A stretch of 64,000 nt of DNA from JBFWNG01 sp050251195 (GCA_050251195.1 JBFWNG010000017.1:1-64000); one strand, 5' to 3'; counted from the first letter of the stretch, positions 8,985 to 17,695 are shown. Translations and numbers: made by a program. The notes: a model not told the origin generated them from the sequence alone.

Positions 8985-9359
8985 TCATATGCAACATTGT
9001 GGCTCAACCTCTGAGTCGCCCTCAGTGTTTTCTAAGTCTCTGAATGCCTTGAATGCTTTCAATGCCCACATTTCACCGACGCAGCCGCCCATAGTCGATG
9101 CCACGGCAAGAAATTCGCCAATCTCCCCTTCCGTCGCCCTAAGCCTCGCAGCCTGCTGTACGTAGTAGCGAATACATGGTTCGCACCGCGCCGATATGGA
9201 CCAGAGCATTGCTCCCAAAGCTTTATACTTCGCGGAAACCTGGCCATCAGAGAAGATCGTTTGTTTCCTAAGCTTTTCGATTAGGTCTGCACTGCCATTC
9301 GTTGCCTTGTTGAACTCCTTGAGCAGCGTTAAAGCCGGATCAATATTCTTGATATTCAT
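8985..9359 (-). CDS. Carboxymuconolactone decarboxylase / AhpD-like protein
   Basis: A 124-residue all-helical protein of the AhpD-like superfamily. Its core has CEPC followed by a helix (about residues 57-70), where the two cysteines can act as a redox pair. A later GGCVGEMWAL segment and a C-terminal CC are also visible. It is last in the merR-merT-merP operon. AhpD-like proteins reduce peroxides or recycle thiol oxidation, so here it may protect or reduce metal-stressed thiols. I chose the ATG at 9359 because GGGGGG lies 4 bases upstream; a GTG four codons earlier also exists. The exact substrate is unknown. Confidence 0.75.
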   Translation of the reverse strand: MNIKNIDPALTLLKEFNKATNGSADLIEKLRKQTIFSDGQVSAKYKALGAMLWSISARCEPCIRYYVQQAARLRATEGEIGEFLAVASTMGGCVGEMWALKAFKAFRDLENTEGDSEVEPQCCI

Positions 9360-9374
9360 ATATCCCCCCACCAG

Positions 9375-9665
9375 TTAGGCATTGCATTGTTTGGCGGTTG
9401 CTTTATAGCCGGTTGAGTCAATCGCCTTTTTTATTTCGTCAGAGTTCGTTGATTTCGAGTCATAGTCGACAGTGGCACTCTTATCTTCGACAGATGCTTT
9501 AACAGTCGCGATACCCTTCAACTTGTTAACAGCGGCTTTGAGGGTAACGCTGCATGCGGCACAGGTCATGCCCTCAACCGCAAAACATGCTCTTTTCGAT
9601 TTCTCAGCCGCTTGTGAATGCACTGGGAAAAACATCAACGCAATAGTAAGAGTGATCAAACGCAT
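9375..9665 (-). CDS. merP: MerP-like periplasmic metal-binding protein
   Basis: A 96-residue heavy-metal-associated (HMA) domain with a signal peptide (cleavage near HSQA). The metal site is GMTCAAC, the signature of MerP and copper chaperones. The ferredoxin-like fold continues to the end, with an extra Cys in KQCNA. MerP binds Hg(II) in the periplasm and hands it to MerT. It lies 22 bases after merT with AAGGAATT in front of the ATG. The MerT neighbour supports a mercury role, though other soft metals are possible. Confidence 0.85.
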   Translation of the reverse strand: MRLITLTIALMFFPVHSQAAEKSKRACFAVEGMTCAACSVTLKAAVNKLKGIATVKASVEDKSATVDYDSKSTNSDEIKKAIDSTGYKATAKQCNA

Positions 9666-9687
9666 AGTGAATTCCTTTCCTTAGGGT

Positions 9688-10038
9688 TTATCCAAAAATC
9701 CATCCAACCCAATTGGGCGACGTGATGGCAGCGGCAGCAAGTCCAAGGCCCAGCCAATAGGCAAGAACCATGCGCTTGCGTTTCTTTGGGTCAGCGCAAA
9801 GCGAGCCTGGTTCGCAAGAGTTTCGCTTTCGATAAAGACTTACTCCCGCAAGAGAAAATAATGCAACAACCGCGATGATCATGGGCCAACGAAGGAAATC
9901 TAGCTGCGAAAGCACTGCGGCGCCAGAGACACCAATTAAAGTTAAGACTAGAGGACCAATACAGCACAGTGAAGCGATAAGTCCTGCAATGACGCCACCG
10001 CCAATGAATACACCAGATTTGTTTTCAAGATGATTCAT
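9688..10038 (-). CDS. merT: MerT-like mercuric ion transporter
   Basis: A 116-residue inner-membrane protein with three membrane segments. The first contains the vicinal pair in SLCCIGPLVL (about residue 24), and the cytoplasmic loop carries a second pair, CEPGSLC (about residues 74-80). Both pairs are hallmarks of MerT, which takes Hg(II) from MerP and delivers it to the cytoplasm. The ATG overlaps the merR stop, so it is translated with merR. No mercuric reductase follows, which is unusual because MerT alone imports the toxic ion. Confidence 0.88.
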   Translation of the reverse strand: MNHLENKSGVFIGGGVIAGLIASLCCIGPLVLTLIGVSGAAVLSQLDFLRWPMIIAVVALFSLAGVSLYRKRNSCEPGSLCADPKKRKRMVLAYWLGLGLAAAAITSPNWVGWIFG

Positions 10039-10448
10039 GCAATTTCCCTATGAGCAAGTGCGTCTAAGATTGGGCACTCTGATGTTGTAGCCTCTACATT
10101 GCATGTGAACGCCAACCTTTCTAGTGCCGTCTTGATAGCGGCGAGATCAGCGATCTTGCGTTCTACCTCGCCGATCTTTTCAAGCGCTTTCGCTTTGACG
10201 CTCGCGCACTTTGCTTTTGTCTTTGCGCGAAGATTTAGTAGCTCACGGATCTCTTTCAGAGAGAATCCAAGGTCTTTTGCGCGACGGATGAATCCGAGTC
10301 GTTCGATGTCCGATTGCTCGTATTTGCGATAGCCGTTTCCGACTTTGTGAGAAGGTTTTTGGATGAGGCCCTCGCGTTCGTAATACCTTATGGTTTCGAT
10401 GCCAATGCCAGCGGCTTTGGCTAGTTTTCCTATGGTCATTTGTTGCAT
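10035..10448 (-). CDS. merR: MerR-family metal-responsive regulator
   Basis: A 137-residue regulator with an N-terminal winged helix-turn-helix (IGIETIRYYEREG), a long dimerisation helix and a C-terminal metal loop. The three mercury ligands of MerR have counterparts: Cys in AKCASV, Cys in FTCNV and, nine residues on, Cys in ECPIL. This favours Hg(II) sensing over copper. I chose the ATG at 10448 because GGGAGG lies just upstream; the frame is open nine codons further. Unlike Tn21, merR is first in the same-direction operon merR-merT-merP-ahpD-like, so it probably controls its own synthesis. Confidence 0.9.
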   Translation of the reverse strand: MQQMTIGKLAKAAGIGIETIRYYEREGLIQKPSHKVGNGYRKYEQSDIERLGFIRRAKDLGFSLKEIRELLNLRAKTKAKCASVKAKALEKIGEVERKIADLAAIKTALERLAFTCNVEATTSECPILDALAHREIA

Positions 10449-10481
10449 TGTCGTCCTCCCGTACTTACAAATCACTCTTCG

Positions 10482-10518
10482 GTCTGTACCCTACTACGGG
10501 CTTTAGTGTTAAATCGTA
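10482..10518 (-). promoter_or_regulatory. Candidate MerR-type promoter/operator
   Basis: On the minus strand, TTAACA and TACAGA are separated by 18 bases that contain the dyad-like AGCCCGTAGTAGGGTA. A long spacer holding a dyad is the mark of MerR-activated promoters. It lies 35-70 bases before the merR start codon. Inference from position and symmetry. Confidence 0.5.
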
Positions 10519-10623
10519 ATACCCTGTAATTAGTGATAAATACAGCAATTTGATCTAGTAAATTAGCCCTTTGAAAGTGAAGTTGCTGGGTCTCGGAACT
10601 GACGCACGAATATGTTAGCAAGG

Positions 10624-11580
10624 TCAGGAGACCAGTTTGACTTTGGACGCGGTGTCAAATGACGGGGCCTTTGGCAACTTATGATTTCGCACCACGGCAT
10701 CCCAAAGGTCTGCGATATCCTTTTTGACGATGTACGCGTCTGCTCCGGCTGTTTTTGCTTCGTTTCTAAGCAAATCAATGTCAATAGAGCTGTAAACATA
10801 GATTGACGATTGGTCGTAGCGATTGTCTCCACGCAGTCTCTTTACCAGTGAGATACCGTCCATACCTGGCATTTCTATGTCGACAACAATGTGAGGGTAC
10901 GTCTGAAATAAATTCTTTTGGCTATCTAGAAACCCATGACCAGAAGTAAAAGCGTCAACTTTAGCACCGTTCTTTGCAAAAATAGTTCTTACCTGTTCGC
11001 CGATGACGTGGCTATCATCGATCACGGCTAAGCGAACGTTCTCTAGAGGCGTTGACGCAACTTGGGTCATCGAGTTAGCACCGAGATCGAATACGTCTTT
11101 CAATAGTTGCGCGAAATTAAGCAGCTGAATCATTTGGTCGTCGACTTTCACCAAGCCAACTATTGATGGTTGGGCGTGCGATCCCGGGGCTAGAATCTCC
11201 GTCCAGAGTGCATAATGAATTCTGACGACGCGATGCACTAAAACTGCATATCGGCTGCCCATAAGCGACAAGACGATGATGTCATTTTGGGCCGCCTTGT
11301 TATTGTGCGGTGTGTCCCTGCCAAAAACTGCAGAGAGGTCGAGCAGAGGTACCGTTTCGTTTTTAACAACGATATTCCCCGCAACGTTTGCAGAACTCTT
11401 AGGAGTGCGAATGATCTGCGGGCATGGACGGACGTCTTGAACCTTCGCTATATTAACCAAAAATCGCGATTCGCTGTTCCCCTGTCCGAGAACAGTGAAC
11501 TCAAGAAGCTCTGCGCGCTCGCTGCCAGAACTTCGAAGGATATTACTGCTGCTGATATCAAATGTTCGCTTGTCTTTCAT
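10624..11580 (-). CDS. cheV: CheV-type chemotaxis protein (CheW domain plus receiver)
   Basis: A 318-residue protein with an N-terminal CheW-like coupling domain (about residues 20-165) and a C-terminal receiver domain (about residues 183-300; phospho-acceptor Asp in HIVVDIEMPGMDG, conserved Lys in YIVKKD). CheV couples receptors to CheA and dampens signalling when phosphorylated, which supports adaptation. It is last in the operon MCP-CheA-CheW-CheV, overlapping the CheW-like gene by four bases. No CheY, CheR or CheB is present, so the receiver here may act as the phosphate sink or rely on host proteins. Confidence 0.85.
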   Translation of the reverse strand: MKDKRTFDISSSNILRSSGSERAELLEFTVLGQGNSESRFLVNIAKVQDVRPCPQIIRTPKSSANVAGNIVVKNETVPLLDLSAVFGRDTPHNNKAAQNDIIVLSLMGSRYAVLVHRVVRIHYALWTEILAPGSHAQPSIVGLVKVDDQMIQLLNFAQLLKDVFDLGANSMTQVASTPLENVRLAVIDDSHVIGEQVRTIFAKNGAKVDAFTSGHGFLDSQKNLFQTYPHIVVDIEMPGMDGISLVKRLRGDNRYDQSSIYVYSSIDIDLLRNEAKTAGADAYIVKKDIADLWDAVVRNHKLPKAPSFDTASKVKLVS

Positions 11581-12029
11581 GCGACATCTCCATCCTTCGA
11601 TTGATGGCGAAAAAGAAGGACAGGGTCGATTACAAACATTCCGTTGTAAGCGCCGACGATAGACGGGTCATCGGCGGCATTACGTGTGTCGGTCAGTTCG
11701 TCGTCTGAGACTTCAACCAGACATGCGACATCTGTTACAGGAAAACCCAGATAACTAGCGCCACTATTGAAGAGCACTGCATTTGCAAAGCTGGCGGCCG
11801 TTTTGTTGCCTACCGCTACCTGAAAGGAGTCGATTCCTACTTCGGAAAGCCGGTCCCACCAGTGGAAGAGGGTGACACACTTTCCTCTGACTCCTTGGAT
11901 CCAAGAGATGGGCGGTTCAACTCCGGGTATTTTAAATGGTCGGTCTATTTTAAAGTATTTGTCAACTGCATCAGCGAGAAATGCGACATTGAGAGTACCG
12001 ACTGTAGCAATTATGAGTTTATGCTGCAT
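11577..12029 (-). CDS. CheW-like coupling protein
   Basis: A 150-residue protein resembling a divergent CheW/SH3-like coupling domain, with alternating short beta strands (KLIIATVGTLNVAFLADAV, WIQGVRGKCVTLFHWW) and a closing strand FVIDPVLLF. CheW scaffolds chemoreceptors and CheA in the cytoplasmic array. The identification leans on its position between cheA and cheV, overlapping both by a few bases. It is more divergent than typical CheW. Confidence 0.65.
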   Translation of the reverse strand: MQHKLIIATVGTLNVAFLADAVDKYFKIDRPFKIPGVEPPISWIQGVRGKCVTLFHWWDRLSEVGIDSFQVAVGNKTAASFANAVLFNSGASYLGFPVTDVACLVEVSDDELTDTRNAADDPSIVGAYNGMFVIDPVLLFRHQSKDGDVA

Positions 12030-13935
12030 GTTGGAACTCCCGGAACTGGAATGCGCTTGATTTCAAAAGTTCGTCAACATTGAGAATGACGCTTAATCCG
12101 CCTAGGTCAGTAGTAAAAATCCCAGAGAGATGCTGATGTGAGAGGTACGACTCGGGCGTGGGAGACACTATGACCTGGTCTTTTCTCAGGACGCGTTCAA
12201 CCAAAAGGCCGGCTCGCCGTTCGCCGGATATTAACAAAAGTCCTTCGTATGTTTCTGCCTCCTGCAATCCTAGCAAGGAATTAATGCTCTGAATCGGAAT
12301 GATCTCAGATTTTGTTTCGTAGAAAGGGTAACGAGATATTGAGTCTATATCATTTGAATCAAGGGGAATAATCGCTTCAACTGACATTAAAGGAATTGCG
12401 TAACTCTGGAGGGATGACTCAATTAGAACAACTTCTTCGACGGAGACGTCCGCAGGGAAAATGAGTTCGACTTCGGAGCCTTTGCCCATTTTCGAAGTCA
12501 TAACAAGTTTTCCGCTTAGATCGCCAACCATAGTTTTGACGGCGTCCATTCCAACTCCGCGGCCGGAGACTGAAGTGACTTTCTCTGCAGTTGAAAATCC
12601 CGGGTGAAAGAGTAGTTCGATAGCTTGCGCTTCTGAAAATGACTCGCTCTGAGTTGGGGTTATGATGCCTTTTTCAGCGGCTTTCTTCAGGACGCGGTCT
12701 GCGTTAATTCCGCGTCCGTCGTCTTTTACAGAAATCAGAAGCTTTGAATTGCTTACTCGCGCAGACAAATTGAGCCGTCCAGTAGCGTTCTTTTTTTGGG
12801 CGGTTCTTTCGTCAATGCTTTCCAGGCCGTGATCCATCGCGTTCTTGACCAAATGCAGTAAAATATCGACTAAACGATCAACCATGGATTTTTTTATTTC
12901 GACACTTTCTCCAGTGATAATCAGCTCAAGCTGTTTTCCAGATGTGCGCCTATACTCGTCGACGACCCGATGAATACGTGGCAGGATCGAGCGAAATGGG
13001 ATGAGCCTGAAAGAAATCAGATCTCTCTGCATTTGATTGGTTGACACTCTTTGCGACGATATAAGGTCCTCGAGCTTACGCTTATTTGCGCCTGCCAAGT
13101 TCCCAGTGTTCGCGAGTTCGCGAATGACCGTGTCAGATTCAGTTAGGAGAGACTGCAGGCGCTCAACATCACTATAGAGTGATGCAATTCTGGACGCGTT
13201 GATCTTGAGCGTGTCGTTGACCACCGGTTGGCCGGCGGATAGGGTCGACGTCACTTCATCCTGAAGTTGGGTGCTTAAGGGCTCAACCGCAAGCGCATGG
13301 GTAACAAGACGACTTAAGAGATCGTATGGTACTTGATCGAATTCGCTCCTCTTTAGGATCGGGAGAGAACGGCCAAGCACTTTCACGAAGGCTTCTATAG
13401 CAGGAAACTGATTCGCCTCAAGAGACACTTTCTCGCGTTGCGACGAAAGAAGATCCTCAAACTCGTGGATGCAGTGCGCAAGTCTCAGTAGTCCAACGCT
13501 AGCGGCACTACCCTTTATCGTATGAGCTGCGCGAAACAGGCTGTTGAAGTCGAGTCGTTCAACGACAGACGCTTCAATTTGACCGAGTGATGAGGCCAAA
13601 ACATCGATGTGAGTTTCAACTTCCTCAAGAAAAACAGCTAAAAGCTCTGGGTCAAGATCTGTACTGTCCGCGACAATTTCTGACTTTGTCTCAGGTGGTT
13701 CGCTTTGGCTAATAATTTCAAAATCTGGAATCTCGGATTCCTCAAGAGTGGCAAGAGCGTCTTCAAGGTCACCAAATTTCAGAGCTCCGGAGCGTAGGGA
13801 ATTGAATATTCCGAAAAGTTTGGCAAAGGCGACTGCGTCGATTGTCCCGCTATCGAGCGATGCCAGGATTCCCTGGTATAAATCGTCATCGAGTGGATTT
13901 AGTCTCAGACCTGAAATGGCATTTTTGAGATTCAT
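12019..13935 (-). CDS. cheA: CheA-type chemotaxis histidine kinase
   Basis: A 638-residue kinase. A phosphotransfer domain has AAHTIKGSAASVGL (His at about residue 137). A dimerisation region follows, then an HATPase domain with HLVKNAMDHGLES (about residue 358) and GRGVGMDAV (about residue 458), and a C-terminal CheW-like domain. It phosphorylates a response regulator when the receptor array is stimulated. About 110 residues precede the phosphotransfer domain, and I do not recognise a clear CheY-binding P2 domain. It directly follows the MCP gene with no gap. Confidence 0.9.
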   Translation of the reverse strand: MNLKNAISGLRLNPLDDDLYQGILASLDSGTIDAVAFAKLFGIFNSLRSGALKFGDLEDALATLEESEIPDFEIISQSEPPETKSEIVADSTDLDPELLAVFLEEVETHIDVLASSLGQIEASVVERLDFNSLFRAAHTIKGSAASVGLLRLAHCIHEFEDLLSSQREKVSLEANQFPAIEAFVKVLGRSLPILKRSEFDQVPYDLLSRLVTHALAVEPLSTQLQDEVTSTLSAGQPVVNDTLKINASRIASLYSDVERLQSLLTESDTVIRELANTGNLAGANKRKLEDLISSQRVSTNQMQRDLISFRLIPFRSILPRIHRVVDEYRRTSGKQLELIITGESVEIKKSMVDRLVDILLHLVKNAMDHGLESIDERTAQKKNATGRLNLSARVSNSKLLISVKDDGRGINADRVLKKAAEKGIITPTQSESFSEAQAIELLFHPGFSTAEKVTSVSGRGVGMDAVKTMVGDLSGKLVMTSKMGKGSEVELIFPADVSVEEVVLIESSLQSYAIPLMSVEAIIPLDSNDIDSISRYPFYETKSEIIPIQSINSLLGLQEAETYEGLLLISGERRAGLLVERVLRKDQVIVSPTPESYLSHQHLSGIFTTDLGGLSVILNVDELLKSSAFQFREFQHAA

Positions 13936-15228
13936 CTACGCTGCGACCCTCAACTCCTCATTGACCCTGACCACTTCCTGCGGGATAGACTGAATCATTT
14001 CTTCTAGCTTTCTAACTTCCGTGGTTAGCGTCTCAATTTTTTTCAGAGTCTCAGGGGGTGACTTTCTATTGGCGTCACAGTTTGTCCGACTTGTTTCAAG
14101 CGCCGATTCTACTGTTGGGAACTCGGCGTATTGTCGCTCGAGATCAGTGCCGATTTTATTGCTTGATTCTGTGACTGATACTAACAAGTCGGTCAGGGCG
14201 TTCATGTTAGTGAAATTGTCTTTGGAAGACGCAAGTAGGTCTTCAAAGGAGTGGCTGACCTTGGAGATAGAGGCCATTGCCTGTTCTACCAATGCAGAAA
14301 CATTAGCTGTCGCAGTTTTTGTGGCGTTTAGATCACTCACGCCTTGATTGACGCCATTCAACGTCTGAGTGATTGACTCATGATTAAGTTTGATAAAACT
14401 TCCGATCTCTCTGGTTGCTTCTTTCGTTTTGTCGGCCAATTTGCGGACTTCTTCTGCGACGACCGCAAACCCAAGACCGTGCTCGCCAGCTTTTGATGCT
14501 TCAATTGCCGCATTTATCGCCAGCATGTTTGTGTTGTTCGCTATTTCGCTGATCGTTGAAGTAATGTTTTGAATTGAAGTTCCGTTATCATTAAGCTTTT
14601 GCGTAGTTTGACGGAGGCCCAATAGACAGTTCTCTAGACCCTTAACCTTTGCGTTGGAAATCTGTACAGCCCGTTTGGTTTCTTCCAATTTCGACGATGC
14701 ATCGCGTATTGAGTCAGCATTGCTGGTCAGTCCGGACTGGACGCGGTCTGTAGTGGAGGCAAGTGATGCGTTTGCTTGCTGCATGGCTTTGCTATTTGCT
14801 TCAGTACTTTTGCGAATTTGTGAAACAATGTCGTTCATCTGTCGTTTTACGGCGACGAATAGCGATGTTGCCTTTTCGATGCCGTCGTAAACGGTATTCG
14901 CGCGGACTGCGACTTGCTCAGCTCCCTCGTGCAGCTCTTTGGCCTTCGCTGCGATCTTTCCTACAAAAAGCTCAGCGCCTGAACCTGAGTTTTTTGCAAG
15001 CTCGACAGCGCTTGACTTCGCCTTCTCCCATTTTTCATTGTGTGCTTTCCCTGCGAGCCAGGAACTAGTCAGGGAAACAAGGAATGGCACAATCGGGGTA
15101 AGGGCGATCTTGAGCAGTAGCTGAGGAGAAAAATTCCCCGCCAGAATGGCATCTATTTGGTTTACAACGATTAGTATCGTTCCGACGAATAGCGCCGTTA
15201 TGATGGACCTTCTAAGACTTTTCGACAT
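13936..15228 (-). CDS. Methyl-accepting chemotaxis protein with NrtS-like membrane module
   Basis: A 430-residue chemoreceptor. The first 65 residues form two membrane segments (TALFVGTILIVVNQIDAILAG and a second near residue 45) with a very short loop, a pattern resembling NrtS nitrate/nitrite transport proteins. There is no periplasmic sensor domain and no clear HAMP domain. The cytoplasmic part is a long coiled coil with the conserved signalling tip INAAIEASKAGEHGLGFAVV followed by EEVRKLA (about residues 232-265). GGAGGTG precedes the ATG. It heads the che operon and probably feeds that CheA. It may sense through the membrane module itself. Confidence 0.85.
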   Translation of the reverse strand: MSKSLRRSIITALFVGTILIVVNQIDAILAGNFSPQLLLKIALTPIVPFLVSLTSSWLAGKAHNEKWEKAKSSAVELAKNSGSGAELFVGKIAAKAKELHEGAEQVAVRANTVYDGIEKATSLFVAVKRQMNDIVSQIRKSTEANSKAMQQANASLASTTDRVQSGLTSNADSIRDASSKLEETKRAVQISNAKVKGLENCLLGLRQTTQKLNDNGTSIQNITSTISEIANNTNMLAINAAIEASKAGEHGLGFAVVAEEVRKLADKTKEATREIGSFIKLNHESITQTLNGVNQGVSDLNATKTATANVSALVEQAMASISKVSHSFEDLLASSKDNFTNMNALTDLLVSVTESSNKIGTDLERQYAEFPTVESALETSRTNCDANRKSPPETLKKIETLTTEVRKLEEMIQSIPQEVVRVNEELRVAA

Positions 15229-15277
15229 TTGTGCACCTCCTGCAAGTCGCCGTTTCCTATCGGTAGATTTTGACGAA

Positions 15278-15293
15278 AGTTTATATATGAATT
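15278..15293. promoter_or_regulatory. Recurring palindrome, copy 1
   Basis: AGTTTATATATGAATT lies between the divergent MCP and peroxiredoxin genes, about 50 bases from the MCP start and 150 from the peroxiredoxin start. It matches the perfect palindrome at 28441-28456 at 14 of 16 positions. Confidence 0.7.
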
Positions 15294-15442
15294 ATTATGT
15301 GATACTGTGGGGTGGTGTGTAACCGGTCACAAGAACAGCGGAAAAGATCCTTGTCTTGTGTCGTTTTAAAATGTTGGAAAGTGCATTCGAGTTTAGGCTG
15401 AGCGTCTGAAAAGCAATTCGTTATCGTGGGGGATGGTTGAAA

Positions 15443-16081
15443 ATGTTCAGAAAGTATATTTTAGGGATTCTTTTAGCCGCGAGTGCGGGAATGGCATCAG
15501 CGGAAGAAAAAGTTTTGGCAAGCGTAAAACCATACGGACTAAACGTTGGCGATGAAGCACCGGCGTTTTCAGTGAATGATATTCAAGATAAAAAAATCAA
15601 TCTTGACAGGGAACTTGCGGCTGGACCCGTCGTCTTGGTTTTCTACCGCGGTGGTTGGTGTCCGTTTTGCAACACTCAGTTGCGTTCGATAGAGTCGAAA
15701 TTAATGCCCTCTTTGAAGAGTTCAGGTGCGTCGCTGGTCGCGATAAGTGTCGACAAGCCGGACGAAGAGCTAAAGACAAAGCAGAAACATGGGTTGTCAT
15801 TTCGGATCGTGAGCGATCCGAAAGCTGTTCTACTGGGAAAATACAATGTGAAGTACCAGGTTCCTGATGATCTGGTTGCCACTTACAAGGCGAAGCATGG
15901 GATTGATTTGGAGAAATCTTCCGGGGAGAAGCATCATATTATTGCAGTACCATCTGTATTTGTTGTGAACAAGGCCAGGAAGGTTGTGTACTCGTTTGTC
16001 GACGAGGACTACAAAAAGCGGGCGCCTGAAGAAGCCATATTAGCTGCGGTAGCTGCCGAATCTAAGAACGTAAAAAAGTAG
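15443..16081 (+). CDS. Exported peroxiredoxin-like thiol peroxidase
   Basis: A 212-residue AhpC/TSA-type thioredoxin-fold protein with a signal peptide ending at GMASA. The active site is GGWCPFCNTQL (about residue 72), a CxxC variant of the peroxiredoxin site. The thioredoxin-fold proline is in AVPSVFVV. It should reduce peroxides in the periplasm. The ATG at 15443 sits 8 bases after a GGGGGATGG site; a TTG two codons upstream is an alternative. It is followed after 19 bases by an AhpD-like gene, which fits a peroxide-defence pair. Transcription probably starts near the palindrome at 15278. Confidence 0.85.
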   Translation: MFRKYILGILLAASAGMASAEEKVLASVKPYGLNVGDEAPAFSVNDIQDKKINLDRELAAGPVVLVFYRGGWCPFCNTQLRSIESKLMPSLKSSGASLVAISVDKPDEELKTKQKHGLSFRIVSDPKAVLLGKYNVKYQVPDDLVATYKAKHGIDLEKSSGEKHHIIAVPSVFVVNKARKVVYSFVDEDYKKRAPEEAILAAVAAESKNVKK

Positions 16082-16100
16082 CAATTCGATTGGATAATGC

Positions 16101-16652
16101 TTGAATATTGAATTTATTGCTCCCGAACATGCTGATGGCGAACTTAGGGAGATTTATCAGCGGCTAGGCGTAAGCAGAGGGAAAATTGCTAAGGTTCACA
16201 TGGCGCACAGCCTCAATCCAAAGGTGCTAGCGACACATATGGAATTTTATAAAGCGACTATGTTTGGTGAGTCGCCATTGACCAGGTCAGAGCGGGAGAT
16301 GCTTGCTGTCGTGGTGTCCTCTTCGAACGAATGTACGTACTGTCTTGAACACCATGCTGCGGCGCTCAACCACTATTGGAAGAACCAGGCGCGTGTCCAA
16401 TGCGTGGCGAATGATTTTCGGTCTGCGGATATCTCTAAATTGGAGCGTGCCTTTTGCGCACTGGCTGAAAGTGTTACGAGAAATCCTAAAGAATGTCTGG
16501 GCGCGATAAAGGACATTCGATCTCTCGGAGGGACTGACCGAGTCATTCACGATGCCACAAATGTAGCTTCATATTTCAACTATGTTAATCGTATCGTTTT
16601 GAGCCTTGGTGTAGAGCTGGAAGCAGAAGGCCCGTCCGGTTTTACCTACTAG
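16101..16652 (+). CDS. AhpD-like peroxidase-related protein
   Basis: A 183-residue helical protein of the carboxymuconolactone decarboxylase superfamily, peroxidase-related group. The redox site is ECTYCLEHHAAAL (about residues 74-86), with the CxxC and following His that relay electrons in AhpD. It starts with TTG; the nearby ATG is in another frame that stops at once. The ribosome binding site is weak, so it is probably translated with the peroxiredoxin just upstream. It has no signal peptide, unlike its partner, so the two act in different compartments or pass electrons indirectly. Confidence 0.8.
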   Translation: MNIEFIAPEHADGELREIYQRLGVSRGKIAKVHMAHSLNPKVLATHMEFYKATMFGESPLTRSEREMLAVVVSSSNECTYCLEHHAAALNHYWKNQARVQCVANDFRSADISKLERAFCALAESVTRNPKECLGAIKDIRSLGGTDRVIHDATNVASYFNYVNRIVLSLGVELEAEGPSGFTY

Positions 16653-16676
16653 TTGGAGCTTGATAGATCTAGAATG

Positions 16677-17552
16677 TTATGCAGACTTTCTAGATTCTCT
16701 AGAATCAATAGTGCCGTCATTTGTCTGAACAATTTGATCTGGCTGGGTCTCTTTCCATGAAATTGGCGCCAGGAGTAGTGCCCCGAGTGTGAGGTTATTG
16801 GCGTCTTGATGGCCTTGTAGACCAATGGTGCGTGAGAGTTGGGTGCGTCGCGAAAGCGAAAGATGCGATCCAAAAATCCAGTCCCACCAGGGAAAATTGA
16901 ATCCGTAATTCTTATTTGACTCTTCTTTGTCCACAGAGTGGTGCAATCGGTGCATATCCGGGGTGACTAGAAACAGGCGAACAATTCGCTCAATACTATC
17001 CGGTAATGAGATATTTGCGTGGTTAAATAGCGCAGCGCCGTTCAAAACCATCTCGAAGATCAAAACAGCCTCTGGCGGCACACCGAGCGCTGCGACGGCT
17101 GCCATTTTTAAAATGATCGAAAGTAGGATTTCCGCAGGGTGAAACCGCAAAGCTGTGGTTGTTGAAAAGTCGATGTCTGAATGATGAACGGCATGCATTC
17201 TCCAGAGGACCGGTAGGCGGTGGAACATCCGATGCTGGAAGTAGATTAGTAGGTCTAATGTTACGATCGATGCGGCTCCCGCGTACCATCTGTTCAATTC
17301 TAGCAGATTGAATAGTCCCCACCCTCGGTCCTCTGCCAGAACAGCGAGTCCAGCTACCGACATAGGCATGAAAAGCTTCGCTATCCCGCTGCCGATCATC
17401 AGTAAAGCGAAATTGCGGGTGTCATGCCGAAGTTTAGGCTGTCGGATAGGTTTAAATGGGCGCATGTGTTCTGCGCCGAGCATTGCGGCAAGTATGCCGG
17501 TAAAAACGACCAGTCGAAGAAGCGTTTCAGCTTCCAATATGTGATTTGCCAT
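16677..17552 (-). CDS. Fatty acid hydroxylase / sterol desaturase family membrane protein
   Basis: A 291-residue integral membrane di-iron protein. The histidine boxes HRMFH, HAVHHSD and HRLHHS are all present, and four or more membrane segments surround them. Members hydroxylate or desaturate lipids using O2. The substrate here cannot be told. The frame is open 36 codons further upstream, but the ATG at 17552 has GAGGTGG in front, so I chose it. It is divergent from the TVP38-reductase operon, with a palindromic operator between them. Confidence 0.85.
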   Translation of the reverse strand: MANHILEAETLLRLVVFTGILAAMLGAEHMRPFKPIRQPKLRHDTRNFALLMIGSGIAKLFMPMSVAGLAVLAEDRGWGLFNLLELNRWYAGAASIVTLDLLIYFQHRMFHRLPVLWRMHAVHHSDIDFSTTTALRFHPAEILLSIILKMAAVAALGVPPEAVLIFEMVLNGAALFNHANISLPDSIERIVRLFLVTPDMHRLHHSVDKEESNKNYGFNFPWWDWIFGSHLSLSRRTQLSRTIGLQGHQDANNLTLGALLLAPISWKETQPDQIVQTNDGTIDSRESRKSA

Positions 17553-17695
17553 GCTTGCCACCTCAATCACCCAAGTTTCCCAGAGAGGGAAGCTTCGCCG
17601 TCTGGTTCGGCATAAATCTGCAAAGTTTAACCTCGGTGGCGTAGATTCGGACGCAGGCATAGAAAATCGGCCAATTAAGATCGGTAATCTTTAAA

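Noticed and set aside
8841..9014. 57-codon plus-strand frame with a hydrophobic start
   Set aside because: No ribosome binding site, and it overlaps the end of the AhpD-like gene. It might be a remnant but cannot be supported.
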